The translations under genes were made by a program, and so were the position numbers. The notes beneath the pieces are model-generated. The model was given only the letters and a program-made list of their open reading frames with translations. It was not told the DNA's origin and searched no databases. A DNA stretch of 39,914 nucleotides from Anaerolineaceae bacterium (GTDB taxonomy: Bacteria; Chloroflexota; Anaerolineae; Anaerolineales; Villigracilaceae), in the NCBI GenBank assembly GCA_009885525.1, contig VFKN01000133.1, positions 1 to 39,914 on the forward strand, written 5' to 3'. Positions 22,893-30,415 of the stretch are shown here, piece by piece. Position 1 is the stretch's first letter; each line of letters starts with the position of its first letter.

Positions 22893-22917
22893 GATAGGCG
22901 GGCGACATAAATGTCGC
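22869..22917. repeat. Two palindromes GCGACATTTATGTCGC / GCGACATAAATGTCGC
   Basis: GCGACAT-TT-ATGTCGC (22869-22884) lies in the 3' end of the methyltransferase gene. GCGACAT-AA-ATGTCGC (22902-22917) lies in the gap after it. They are the same palindrome in opposite orientation of the 2-base centre, with 7-bp perfect arms. Confidence 0.75.
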
Positions 22918-22942
22918 GTCACAGTTTCAAACAGGAGAAATC

Positions 22943-23953
22943 ATGGACTGGAAAAATCAAGTAGTACTCGTCACTGGCGGAACGGGTTCGTTTGGCAAAA
23001 AATTTACAAAAATTTTACTCGAACAATATAAGCCAAAAAAGATCATCATCTTCAGCCGCGATGAGTTGAAGCAGCATGAAATGCAGGTTGGCGGATATAA
23101 CCACGAAAGCCTGCGCTACTTCATCGGCGATGTGCGCGACCGTGAACGTCTCGTGCGCGCCATGCACGGCGTGGATATTGTTGTCCACGCGGCGGCGTTG
23201 AAGCAGGTACCTGCCTGCGAATACAATCCGATGGAAGCGATTAAGACCAACATCATGGGCACAGCCAATGTTGTTGAAGCCGCACTGGATGCGGGCGTGA
23301 AAAAAGTATTGACCGTCAGCACTGATAAAGCCGTCAGCCCCGCGAATCTTTATGGCGCGACCAAACTCGCAGCGGAGAAACTCACCATCCAAAGCAACGC
23401 CTATGCGGGCGGATCAGCGACGCGCTTCTCATGCGTCCGCTATGGGAACGTGGTCGGCTCGCGCGGATCGGTCGTGCCGCTCTTCCTCAATCAGCGCGCG
23501 AGCGGAAAGATCACCATCACCGATGACCGCATGACGCGCTTCTGGCTTTCGCTCGATCAGGGCGTGCGTTTTGTAATCGAGTGTATCGAACAAATGGAAG
23601 GCGGCGAAGTCTTCATCCCGAAGATTCCCAGCACAACCGTAAGCGACCTCGCGCGCGCCATCGCCCCCGATGCGGTGATCAACACCATTGGTATTCGTCA
23701 GGGCGAAAAACTTCACGAGATGCTCATCTCTGAAGACGAAGCGCGTCACACAATTGAACTTGAAAAAATGTTCGTGGTGCAGCCTGCCGAAGCAACCTGG
23801 TTCGGTTATTCATGGCAGGATAAAGGCAAGGCGCTCGACGAAGGTTTTTATTATTCCAGCGACAACAACAGTGAATGGCTTGATATCGAGGGAATTAAAA
23901 AATTCATTGCGCCGTTTGAAGAATTATTCAAGCAAGGGAAATTGGAAGGATAA
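22943..23953 (+). CDS. pseB: UDP-GlcNAc 4,6-dehydratase (PseB-like, inverting)
   Basis: 336 aa. The NADP site is VTGGTGSFGKKF, followed by IIIFSRDELKQHEM, HAAALKQVPACEYNP and STDKAVSPANLYGATK containing the YxxxK pair, then CVRYGNVVGSRGSVVPLF. These are the signatures of the short FlaA1/PseB/CapE dehydratases, which convert UDP-GlcNAc into a 4-keto-6-deoxy sugar, the first step to pseudaminic acid, bacillosamine-type or L-FucNAc-type sugars. The next enzyme (PseC aminotransferase) is absent from the window, so the end product is unknown. ACAGGAGAAA precedes the ATG. Last gene of the plus-strand polysaccharide operon; a bidirectional terminator follows. Confidence 0.93.
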   Translation: MDWKNQVVLVTGGTGSFGKKFTKILLEQYKPKKIIIFSRDELKQHEMQVGGYNHESLRYFIGDVRDRERLVRAMHGVDIVVHAAALKQVPACEYNPMEAIKTNIMGTANVVEAALDAGVKKVLTVSTDKAVSPANLYGATKLAAEKLTIQSNAYAGGSATRFSCVRYGNVVGSRGSVVPLFLNQRASGKITITDDRMTRFWLSLDQGVRFVIECIEQMEGGEVFIPKIPSTTVSDLARAIAPDAVINTIGIRQGEKLHEMLISEDEARHTIELEKMFVVQPAEATWFGYSWQDKGKALDEGFYYSSDNNSEWLDIEGIKKFIAPFEELFKQGKLEG

Positions 23954-23971
23954 ATTTTCAACCCCATAAAA

Positions 23972-24006
23972 AAAACTCCTGACACTATAAAAGTGTCGGG
24001 AGTTTT
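23972..24006. terminator. Bidirectional Rho-independent terminator
   Basis: ACTCCTGACACT (from 23975) pairs with AGTGTCGGGAGT (to about 24003), with A-runs on the left and T-runs on the right. It therefore ends the plus-strand polysaccharide operon and also the convergent minus-strand operon. Confidence 0.9.
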
Positions 24007-24009
24007 TTA

Positions 24010-24198
24010 TTATGTGTCTCACCTTACACAGTTTTACTAAAAGTAGATGTCATTGCGAGCCGCGCTTACTTCGACAGGCTCAGTACAACGCTTGGTTTTG
24101 CGGCGAAGCAATCTTGGACAGGCAAGAGCAGATTGCTTCGGACAAAGAACAAAAGCGTCCTCGCAATGACATATCATTTTGCGTAAGGTGAGTTATGT
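24010..24198. mobile_element. Long hairpin element, copy 3, between convergent operons
   Basis: The core runs from ATGTCATTGCGAG (from 24047) to CTCGCAATGACAT (to 24172), with GCGAAGCAATCTT / AGATTGCTTCGG inner arms and an embedded CTTCGACAGGCTCAG. A 10-bp outer arm pair is CTCACCTTAC (24018-24027) and GTAAGGTGAG (24183-24192). TTATGT occurs outside both arms (24010-24015 and 24193-24198) and may be a target duplication. The right arm abuts the stop codon of the nucleoside kinase. This fills the gap between the two operons. Confidence 0.65.
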
Positions 24199-25905
24199 AT
24201 TACGAATGTTTCCGCCCCGCCAAATTTTGAAATCTTTCAAACTCGATCCGCCTAGAAATTCGCGGACGATAGAGTTGGCGGGGATGTGAGTCATATCCAA
24301 CGGCAGGAACCATTCGAGGAAGGCGAGCAATCTGCGCGCTTCGATGAATTCGGGGGCGCGGTGCGGAACCTGACGCAGGAGCGGCTCGGCCAGTGGTTTC
24401 AGCGCGGCGAGTTCATACACCAGCGCGGAGTTGAACATCACATCCGCGTTTTCCTGATACGGGAAGATGTGTTTCTTCTCGCCGCTGCGAACAGATTCCC
24501 AGCGCGCGATTGTCTGCGTCGCCGAATATCCGCGCTCGCGCGCATCGCGCACAATTCGGCGGAAGAGGCGCGTATCAGTGGTCGAGACGCGGTTGTGACG
24601 ATCAAGGTTGAGCTGCGTCAGGGCGGAGACATATATTCGAAACGCGGAAGTAGATAGGTGGTCGGGAATCAATCGCGGATTCATCCCGTGGATTCCTTCG
24701 AGGATGAGCGGCTGTCCGCTTTTGAGTTGGATAATATCCCCCGCTTCACTCATCCCGGTTCTGAAGTTATAACGCGGCAGCTGGACTTCTTTGCCATCCA
24801 AAAGTTTTTCAAGATCTTCGGCAAGCCGATTTAAATCCAGGGCTTCAAGCGCTTCGTAATCGGGTTTGCCATCTGCACCAAGCGGAGTTTTACCGCGCTC
24901 GACAAAATAATTATCGAGTTCAAGCGGAAATGGCGAAACGCCGCGCGCAAGCAATTGCACCGCGAGGCGGCGCGATGAAGTTGTCTTGCCCGAAGAGGAA
25001 GGACCCGCGATGAGAATAATGCGCGAATTATTTTGCGCGATCTGCTGCGCGATATCCGCGACATTTTGTTCGTGCAGGGCTTCGGAGACCAGCACGATTT
25101 CATCGGCGCGTCCATCTTCAATGGCGTCATTGAGCGCGCCGACATTATCAATATCAAGGCGGGTCAGCCAATCACCATATTGGCGGAATGTATTTAATAA
25201 TTTTGGATAATCGCCCATCGGTTCAAGCTGCGTGGGCGAATGACGGCGCGGAAATTGCAGCGTGAATCCACCGCTGATGAGCTTGAGTCCAAACCAGCAT
25301 AAGTATCCGGTGGATGGAACCATGTAACCGTGCAGATAGTCCATGCGCGCGTTGAGGATATAAAGTGTGAGGTAATCTTTTTGGCGGTGCGAAAATAAAC
25401 GGACTTTATCGTCATAACCAAGATTCTTGAAATATTCGATGGCCTCTTGAATGGGAACTTGCTTGCGATCAAGCGGCTGATCCTCCGCCGCCAATTTTTG
25501 CATATGCGTTTTGAGCGTATTCAATTCATTTTGCGTAAGCGCACTGCGGCCTGTGACCTGGCAATAAAATCCGCCGGATGAAACGGAATGATCAATGGTC
25601 AATTTGGCGTCGGGAAAAATCTCGCCGAATGCGATCTCAAGCAGGAAGATAAGCGAGCGGCGGTAAATGCGCGAACCGTCAGCAGTATCCATTGTGACGG
25701 GTGTGCAATTCCCCTCGAGATCAACAGGATAGGTCAGCTCGTGAATTTCGTTGTTGATGATCGCGGCCACGATGGGTGCTTTGAAATCATCTTTTACCGC
25801 TTTCAAGAACTCCCCCACCTGTGCGCCGCGCGGACCTGAAAGCACACGCCCATCGGAGAGATGGAGTTCGACGGTCTTGCTGGGTTGAACAATATTTATT
25901 GTCAT
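24193..25905 (-). CDS. Nucleoside (uridine) kinase with N-terminal TGS / ThrRS-SAD-like domains
   Basis: 570 aa from the chosen start. Residues 1-60 are a TGS-like domain (VELHLSDGRVLSGPRGAQVGEFL). Residues about 60-190 resemble the second additional domain of threonyl-tRNA synthetase (FLLEIAFGEIFPDAKLTIDHSVSSGGFYCQV). A P-loop kinase follows, with Walker A IAGPSSSGKTTSSRR and PFPLELDNYFVERGKTP, typical of uridine kinase/phosphoribulokinase relatives. Such fusions are known as a nucleoside kinase family; the tRNA-synthetase-like part has no aminoacylation core. Function: phosphorylation of a nucleoside, probably uridine, in the cytoplasm. The ORF track adds 19 residues (MTFDFQPLTFNLQPSTLNL) read from a heptamer repeat; the ATG at 25905 is chosen instead. 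It ends the minus-strand operon. Confidence 0.85.
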   Translation of the reverse strand: MTINIVQPSKTVELHLSDGRVLSGPRGAQVGEFLKAVKDDFKAPIVAAIINNEIHELTYPVDLEGNCTPVTMDTADGSRIYRRSLIFLLEIAFGEIFPDAKLTIDHSVSSGGFYCQVTGRSALTQNELNTLKTHMQKLAAEDQPLDRKQVPIQEAIEYFKNLGYDDKVRLFSHRQKDYLTLYILNARMDYLHGYMVPSTGYLCWFGLKLISGGFTLQFPRRHSPTQLEPMGDYPKLLNTFRQYGDWLTRLDIDNVGALNDAIEDGRADEIVLVSEALHEQNVADIAQQIAQNNSRIILIAGPSSSGKTTSSRRLAVQLLARGVSPFPLELDNYFVERGKTPLGADGKPDYEALEALDLNRLAEDLEKLLDGKEVQLPRYNFRTGMSEAGDIIQLKSGQPLILEGIHGMNPRLIPDHLSTSAFRIYVSALTQLNLDRHNRVSTTDTRLFRRIVRDARERGYSATQTIARWESVRSGEKKHIFPYQENADVMFNSALVYELAALKPLAEPLLRQVPHRAPEFIEARRLLAFLEWFLPLDMTHIPANSIVREFLGGSSLKDFKIWRGGNIRNT

Positions 25906-25911
25906 GAGGTT

Positions 25912-25990
25912 TAAGGTCGAAGGTTGAAGGTTGAAGGTCAAAGGTTGAAAGTCAAAGGTCAAATTGACTTTAGACTTTTGACTTTTGACA
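25912..25990. repeat. AAGGTTG heptamer tandem repeat, locus 4
   Basis: Seven near-perfect 7-nt units (AAGGTCG AAGGTTG AAGGTTG AAGGTCA AAGGTTG AAAGTCA AAGGTCA) are followed by GACTTTAGACTTTTGACTTTTGAC on the opposite sense. The array overlaps the 3' end of the reductase gene and encodes its last residues (LSKVKSLKSI). Confidence 0.85.
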
Positions 25991-27053
25991 AAAACTTCTC
26001 TGGTTGATTCGCATATTCTTCCAGCGGGATTTCCCGATTAGTTAAAGCAAGTAACGTAGTTGTCAGTAATTCGTTCACAGGCGTGGGGATGTTATGCTTT
26101 TTGCCCGCTTCCACCACTGCGCCATGCAGATATTCCACTTCGCTTTTGCCGCGGCCTGAATATAGATCAATGTGGAAGGATGGCATTTTTGCGCCGCGTC
26201 CACTGCCTGCCGCGCGCGCGAGGAAAGGTTTTGAAAGCCAGAGCGGTAATTTCGTGGCAAATGCCAGTGCCATGACAGGTGTTCCGGGCAGGTCAACCAC
26301 CTCAAATTTTTGCGCCGCCATCACCACGAGACATTCACTTAACATCTCGATCTCGATCTTATATAATTTTTTATCTGCAAATACTTCAGCAGCGGTCATA
26401 TTGAGAATCGCAGAGGTGGGATTCCCAACGAGGTTGGTTAACATCTTAGACCATTTCATGCTGTGCGGTTTGGCATACAAACGACATTTGAGAAACGCAT
26501 CATTGAATACCGCAACGAGTTTCTCCGAGAGCGGATGTCCCGCGGCAATGCCGACGCCGCGCAATTTTTCCAGCACAATGTCACCCGCGCCGCGCCGTCC
26601 AATGGCAGTGGTCACGGTTCCATAAATGACTTTATCTTTTCCAAGCGCCTCGGCAATGAATTGTTCATTTTGCACGCCATTTGAAAGACACAAGATCGGA
26701 GGCAGTTTATCAGCGAAGGGTTTCATGCCTTCCAATGCAACGGGCGTATCAAAGGATTTCAATGCAAAGAGCGCGACATCGAAGGGTCCAAATTTCAAGG
26801 CCTCTTCCAGCGAAGGCGCAATGACAAAAGCGCGCGATGCAATGACAAAGGCTTCTTTCGTCTTTCTTCTTTCATCCAATGTTAGATCAAGTCGAAGCCC
26901 GTGTTCGAGTAATTGCTCGACCATCTTTTGCTGTTCGACAAATACAACCTGATGTCCCGCAAGGATCAGTGAGCCGCCGAAATATGTCCCAATTGCGCCC
27001 GCGCCAAAGACGAGAATTTTTAAAGCGGAATTTTGATTATGCGGATAAGCCAT
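25959..27053 (-). CDS. Ketopantoate reductase family protein
   Basis: 364 aa. An N-terminal Rossmann fold has LKILVFGAGAIGTYFGG, FVEQQKMVEQL and FDVALFALKSFDTP, then LCLSNGVQNEQFI, the four blocks of ApbA/PanE 2-dehydropantoate 2-reductase. The central SMKWSKMLTNLVGNPTSAIL contains the catalytic lysine block, and the C-terminal helical domain has FHIDLYSGRGKSEVEYLHG. It reduces a 2-keto acid such as ketopantoate with NADPH. At 364 aa it is longer than the usual ~300, so the true substrate may differ. The TTG at 27065 in the track is rejected because the ATG at 27053 has GGAGAT 6 nt upstream. Its C-terminus runs into repeat DNA. Confidence 0.82.
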   Translation of the reverse strand: MAYPHNQNSALKILVFGAGAIGTYFGGSLILAGHQVVFVEQQKMVEQLLEHGLRLDLTLDERRKTKEAFVIASRAFVIAPSLEEALKFGPFDVALFALKSFDTPVALEGMKPFADKLPPILCLSNGVQNEQFIAEALGKDKVIYGTVTTAIGRRGAGDIVLEKLRGVGIAAGHPLSEKLVAVFNDAFLKCRLYAKPHSMKWSKMLTNLVGNPTSAILNMTAAEVFADKKLYKIEIEMLSECLVVMAAQKFEVVDLPGTPVMALAFATKLPLWLSKPFLARAAGSGRGAKMPSFHIDLYSGRGKSEVEYLHGAVVEAGKKHNIPTPVNELLTTTLLALTNREIPLEEYANQPEKFLSKVKSLKSI

Positions 27054-27065
27054 TAATATCTCCAA

Positions 27066-27710
27066 TTAACTTTTGTCTTTCCAATGTACGCGGTCATTGA
27101 GCCTGTCGATCACCCAGCGATGTTGGTGCGGAAAATAGGTCAGCTGCGCGAAGGATGTATTTTCAAAACGAAAACGCGTTCCGGCATTATTCGCCTGCGG
27201 CGCAACACCGATGACGGCGTGCATAAATTGATTTAACAATCCACCGTGTGAGACAACCAGATAGCGGGCGGGCGGGCGTCTTAGTAAAGTATGCAACGCC
27301 TGACCCGCGCGCAGGAATAATTCCCAATCGCCTTCGCCATCACCGCCGACGAAATCATACGGGGTGTAGAAGGGCTGCGGGGGAATCTTCTGACGCGCTT
27401 CGGTGGGAGTCAATCCCGCGAATTCACCGTTATCGCGTTCCAGCCATAAGGAATCAATTTCAACCTTCACGTTCAGCGCCTGCGCTACAATCCCCGCGGT
27501 TTCTTTCGCGCGCAATAACGGACTGCTGATAACCAAATCAAATTTTGTTTTTTCAGACTTCCAGCGATGCGCCAATGCGCGCGCCTGCAGACGCCCCGTA
27601 TCATTAAGCGGATAATCCGATTGTCCCTGCCAGCGCGATTCGGCATTACCCACCGATTCGCCGTGACGCAACAACGTAATATAAAAAGGCTGCGGTCTAT
27701 TTTCCATCAT
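27066..27710 (-). CDS. Histidine phosphatase family protein (phosphoglycerate mutase-like)
   Basis: 214 aa. The phospho-acceptor motif LLRHGESVGNAESRWQGQSDYPLN is at the start. The second arginine lies in VISSPLLRAKETA, the glutamate region in LERDNGEFAGL, and the second catalytic histidine in YLVVSHGGLLNQF. All catalytic residues of the histidine phosphatase superfamily are present. Cytoplasmic phosphatase; the substrate cannot be told and could be a sugar phosphate, given the neighbours. It overlaps the upstream glycosyltransferase gene by 14 bp and is followed by the reductase gene after 12 bp. Confidence 0.88.
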   Translation of the reverse strand: MMENRPQPFYITLLRHGESVGNAESRWQGQSDYPLNDTGRLQARALAHRWKSEKTKFDLVISSPLLRAKETAGIVAQALNVKVEIDSLWLERDNGEFAGLTPTEARQKIPPQPFYTPYDFVGGDGEGDWELFLRAGQALHTLLRRPPARYLVVSHGGLLNQFMHAVIGVAPQANNAGTRFRFENTSFAQLTYFPHQHRWVIDRLNDRVHWKDKS

Positions 27711-28650
27711 CGGGATGCCTCCCTTTTACAAGATATACCGGGCGGCGTTTCACTTCCTGAAAAATATAGCCGACATAAATACCGATAAAGCCAAGCAATG
27801 CCATCAACATTCCGCTCACAATCAGAATGACGAACATCAACGAGCTCCAGCCGGGCGCAAGATTGGAGGTTCGACCTGTCACCCAAAACGAAAGTACATA
27901 GATCATTTCCGCCGCCGCGAGACAAAATAAAAGCGCGCCAAAACTCAAGCCGATATATAAAGGCACAAGTGAGAATGAAAAGATCGCATCCATCGCAAGC
28001 CGGATCATTTTCCCCAGCGAATATTTTGAAACGCCGCTAATACGATCTGCAGGCTGATACGGAAGGATCACGGTTGAGAACCCGATCCAAGAAACCATGC
28101 CGCGCAAAAAGCGATGATATTCGGGCATGGATTTAAGCGCATCGACTGCGGAGCGGGTCAATGCCCGAAAATCTGCCGTGCCGGGTAAAATGCGCGTACC
28201 GCTAACCATGTTGATAAAACGATAGAAAAGAGTTGAAGTCCATTTTTTGAACGAAGCCGGCTGGGATTCATCCATACGCTGGGTCTGCACGACATCATAG
28301 CCCTGCAAGATCAGGTCGAGCATTTGCGGAATCATCTCCGGCGGATGCTGACCATCGCCGTCCATGCTGATCACCACGTCGCCTTGCGCCGCATCCATAC
28401 CGGCGGTCAACGCAGCTTGATGACCAAAATTGCGCGAGAGCTGCAAAACGTGGATGCGCGCATCGGCATCCGCGAGGGCAAACAATTCCTTGACAGTATC
28501 ATCCGACGAGCCGTCATCGACATAGTAGATCATAAAATCATGCGGCAGAGAATCCACAACAGCGCGAAGACGCGCGTGAGTCTGCCCGACCACACCCGAT
28601 TCGTTATAAATTGGCAGCACAATGGCAACTTGCAGTTTTCGCTTTTTCAT
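27697..28650 (-). CDS. GT2 polyprenyl-phosphate glycosyltransferase (GtrB/DPM1-like) with two membrane helices
   Basis: 317 aa. A GT-A domain has VAIVLPIYNESGVV at the start, YYVDDGSSDDT, LSRNFGHQAALTAGMDAAQGDVVISMDGDGQHPPE (DxD-type DGD) and later FLRGMVSWIGF. Two C-terminal membrane helices follow (LSFGALLFCLAAAEMIYVLSF and MFVILIVSGMLMALLGFIGIYVGYIF). GtrB-like enzymes put glucose or another hexose onto undecaprenyl phosphate on the inner membrane face, giving donors for GT-C enzymes such as the one encoded at 17966. Its start overlaps the stop of wecE (TAATG). Confidence 0.9.
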   Translation of the reverse strand: MKKRKLQVAIVLPIYNESGVVGQTHARLRAVVDSLPHDFMIYYVDDGSSDDTVKELFALADADARIHVLQLSRNFGHQAALTAGMDAAQGDVVISMDGDGQHPPEMIPQMLDLILQGYDVVQTQRMDESQPASFKKWTSTLFYRFINMVSGTRILPGTADFRALTRSAVDALKSMPEYHRFLRGMVSWIGFSTVILPYQPADRISGVSKYSLGKMIRLAMDAIFSFSLVPLYIGLSFGALLFCLAAAEMIYVLSFWVTGRTSNLAPGWSSLMFVILIVSGMLMALLGFIGIYVGYIFQEVKRRPVYLVKGRHPDDGK

Positions 28651-29789
28651 TAAAATTTAAACTCTGTGATTGCGTCAATAACCTGTTCCTGATCGTTACT
28701 TGTTAATGCATTATGAAAAGGCAGGCGCACCAATTGGTCGCTGATTTTTTCGGTAACGGGGCAATCGCCCGCTTGATAACCAAAACCCTGTCCCATGTCG
28801 GACAGGTGCAGCGGCAAATAATGGAACACGCTGTATATTCCGCGCTCGCGCAAATACAAAATAAAGCGCTGGCGTATTTCCAGATTTGGCATCAGCATGT
28901 AAAACATGTGATATGCCTGTTCATCTTCTTCGGGGATATACGGAAGTTGAACGCCATTCTTTTGCGCCCAATCTTTTAGCGCGGCATGATACATCTCCCA
29001 AATATTTTTGCGGTGGGATTGAATCTTCTCACGCTGTTCAAACTGCGCGTACAGATACGCGGCAAGCATATCAGATGGAAGATACGATGAACCGATATCA
29101 ACCCACGTATATTTATCCACCTGTCCGCGGAAGAAGCGTGAGCGGTTCGTTCCTTTTTCGCGGATGATCTCTGCGCGCTCGGTTAACATCGGCTGATTGA
29201 TCAGCAACGCGCCGCCTTCTCCGCACGAGAAATTCTTGGTCTCGTGGAAAGACTGTGTCGCCATCGCGCCAAATGTGCCGAGATATTTGCCTTTGTATTT
29301 TCCAAACAAACCGTGGGCGTTATCTTCCACAACCGCGATGTTGTGACGGTTGGCGATGTCCATGATTGAATCCATTTCGCAGCCTACCCCCGCATAATGC
29401 ACGGGGACAATTGTCTTCGTGCGCGGCGTGATCGCGGCTTCGAGTTTGGATTCATCGAGGTTAAGTGTATCGGGGCGAACATCAAGGAAAACCGGTTTTG
29501 CTCCGCGCAAGACAAACGCGTTGACCGTCGAGACAAATGTAAAATCGGGGATGATGACTTCATCGCCGGATTTAATATCCAGCAAAATCGCGGACATCTC
29601 CAGTGCGTGCGTGCAGGAAGTGGTAAGCAGGGCTTTTTTTACGCCAAGCTGGCTTTCGAGAAATGCATGGCATTTTTTGGTAAACGCGCCATCACCTGAA
29701 ATATGCGCATTACCAATTGCCTGCTGCATATATTCAAATTCATTGCCCACTGTAACCGGGCGATTAAAGTCTACGCGTATTTCAGGCAT
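28650..29789 (-). CDS. wecE: dTDP-4-amino-4,6-dideoxygalactose transaminase (WecE/RffA)
   Basis: 379 aa, a PLP-dependent DegT/DnrJ/EryC1 aminotransferase. Motifs match WecE closely: NAHISGDGAFTKKC, LLTTSCTHALEMSAILLDI, DEVIIPDFTFVSTVNAFVLRG, the PLP lysine in SFHETKNFSCGEGGA, EIIREKGTNRSRFFRGQVDK, YTWVDIGSSYLPSD, and SVFHYLPLHLS near the end. WecE turns dTDP-4-keto-6-deoxyglucose into dTDP-Fuc4N using glutamate. The dTDP-glucose synthesis genes (rmlA, rmlB) are not in the window. It lies 2 bp from the methyltransferase gene, in the order WbqC - methyltransferase - WecE, which suggests further modification of the amino sugar. Confidence 0.95.
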   Translation of the reverse strand: MPEIRVDFNRPVTVGNEFEYMQQAIGNAHISGDGAFTKKCHAFLESQLGVKKALLTTSCTHALEMSAILLDIKSGDEVIIPDFTFVSTVNAFVLRGAKPVFLDVRPDTLNLDESKLEAAITPRTKTIVPVHYAGVGCEMDSIMDIANRHNIAVVEDNAHGLFGKYKGKYLGTFGAMATQSFHETKNFSCGEGGALLINQPMLTERAEIIREKGTNRSRFFRGQVDKYTWVDIGSSYLPSDMLAAYLYAQFEQREKIQSHRKNIWEMYHAALKDWAQKNGVQLPYIPEEDEQAYHMFYMLMPNLEIRQRFILYLRERGIYSVFHYLPLHLSDMGQGFGYQAGDCPVTEKISDQLVRLPFHNALTSNDQEQVIDAITEFKF

Positions 29790-29791
29790 AT

Positions 29792-30415
29792 CTATTTGCG
29801 AACCAGAATGGTGAAATCATATAGATTGTAATCGTGCAACAACGCCACATTGCGTGAAAAATTACGTTTGCAGTAATCGAAGAAAAAACACGGGTCGGCA
29901 TAATATAAATCCGGACGCATTTTATCCGCATCGGAATATTTGGTGAGCATGTTAAACGCCATGCCTTTGGTTGAACGCGAATCCATCTGTTCCAAAGACT
30001 CTATAATGATTTGCGTCCATGCATCGAAGTCGGCGTCCAATTTCATATTGAAAGTGCCGCTGACAATGGCATAATCCAAAAGCGGAACTTCCTCGATGCT
30101 GTTCATAAATACACAGGCAGGGTTATCCGGATGCGACTTGCGTCCTTCGGCAATCATTGATTCGGCAATGTCGTAGCCTACGTAATGCAAGTCGTGTCCC
30201 AGCCCAAGCAGATAATCATACATGCCGCCATAACCACTTCCATAATCAAGCAGCGAATATTTGAGGCTCGGGTCAAGCACTTTGATGAGTTGAAGAAAAC
30301 GCGCTTCCTGAGATTCAACCGAGTTGTAATCTACGCCGCGATGTGTCGCGCCGTGTTGTTCGAGTTTTTCTTTAAAGTAACTTTCAACCTTGGTCAGTTC
30401 AGATGGTTTGGACAT
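29792..30415 (-). CDS. SAM-dependent methyltransferase (class I)
   Basis: 207 aa. Motif I is YSLLDYGSGYGGMYDYL, then YVGYDIAESMIAEGR (motif II) and LLDYAIVSGTFNM at strand 4. A C-terminal strand pair (HDYNLYDFTILVRK) is typical for small Rossmann methyltransferases. Its gene starts at the stop codon of wbqC (TAATG overlap) and ends 2 bp before wecE, so it is part of a tight three-gene unit. Likely to methylate a sugar or amino sugar made with WecE; the acceptor atom is unknown. Confidence 0.85.
   Translation of the reverse strand: MSKPSELTKVESYFKEKLEQHGATHRGVDYNSVESQEARFLQLIKVLDPSLKYSLLDYGSGYGGMYDYLLGLGHDLHYVGYDIAESMIAEGRKSHPDNPACVFMNSIEEVPLLDYAIVSGTFNMKLDADFDAWTQIIIESLEQMDSRSTKGMAFNMLTKYSDADKMRPDLYYADPCFFFDYCKRNFSRNVALLHDYNLYDFTILVRK

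Noticed and set aside
24831-25157. Minus-strand ORF of 108 aa inside the nucleoside kinase
   Set aside because: Out-of-frame shadow of the P-loop region; no independent motif.
25912-25990. Heptamer array considered as a CRISPR
   Set aside because: Units of 7 nt follow one another without spacers, so it is a simple tandem repeat.
26083-26625. Plus-strand ORF of 180 aa
   Set aside because: Antisense shadow of the ketopantoate reductase gene, which has all family motifs on the minus strand.
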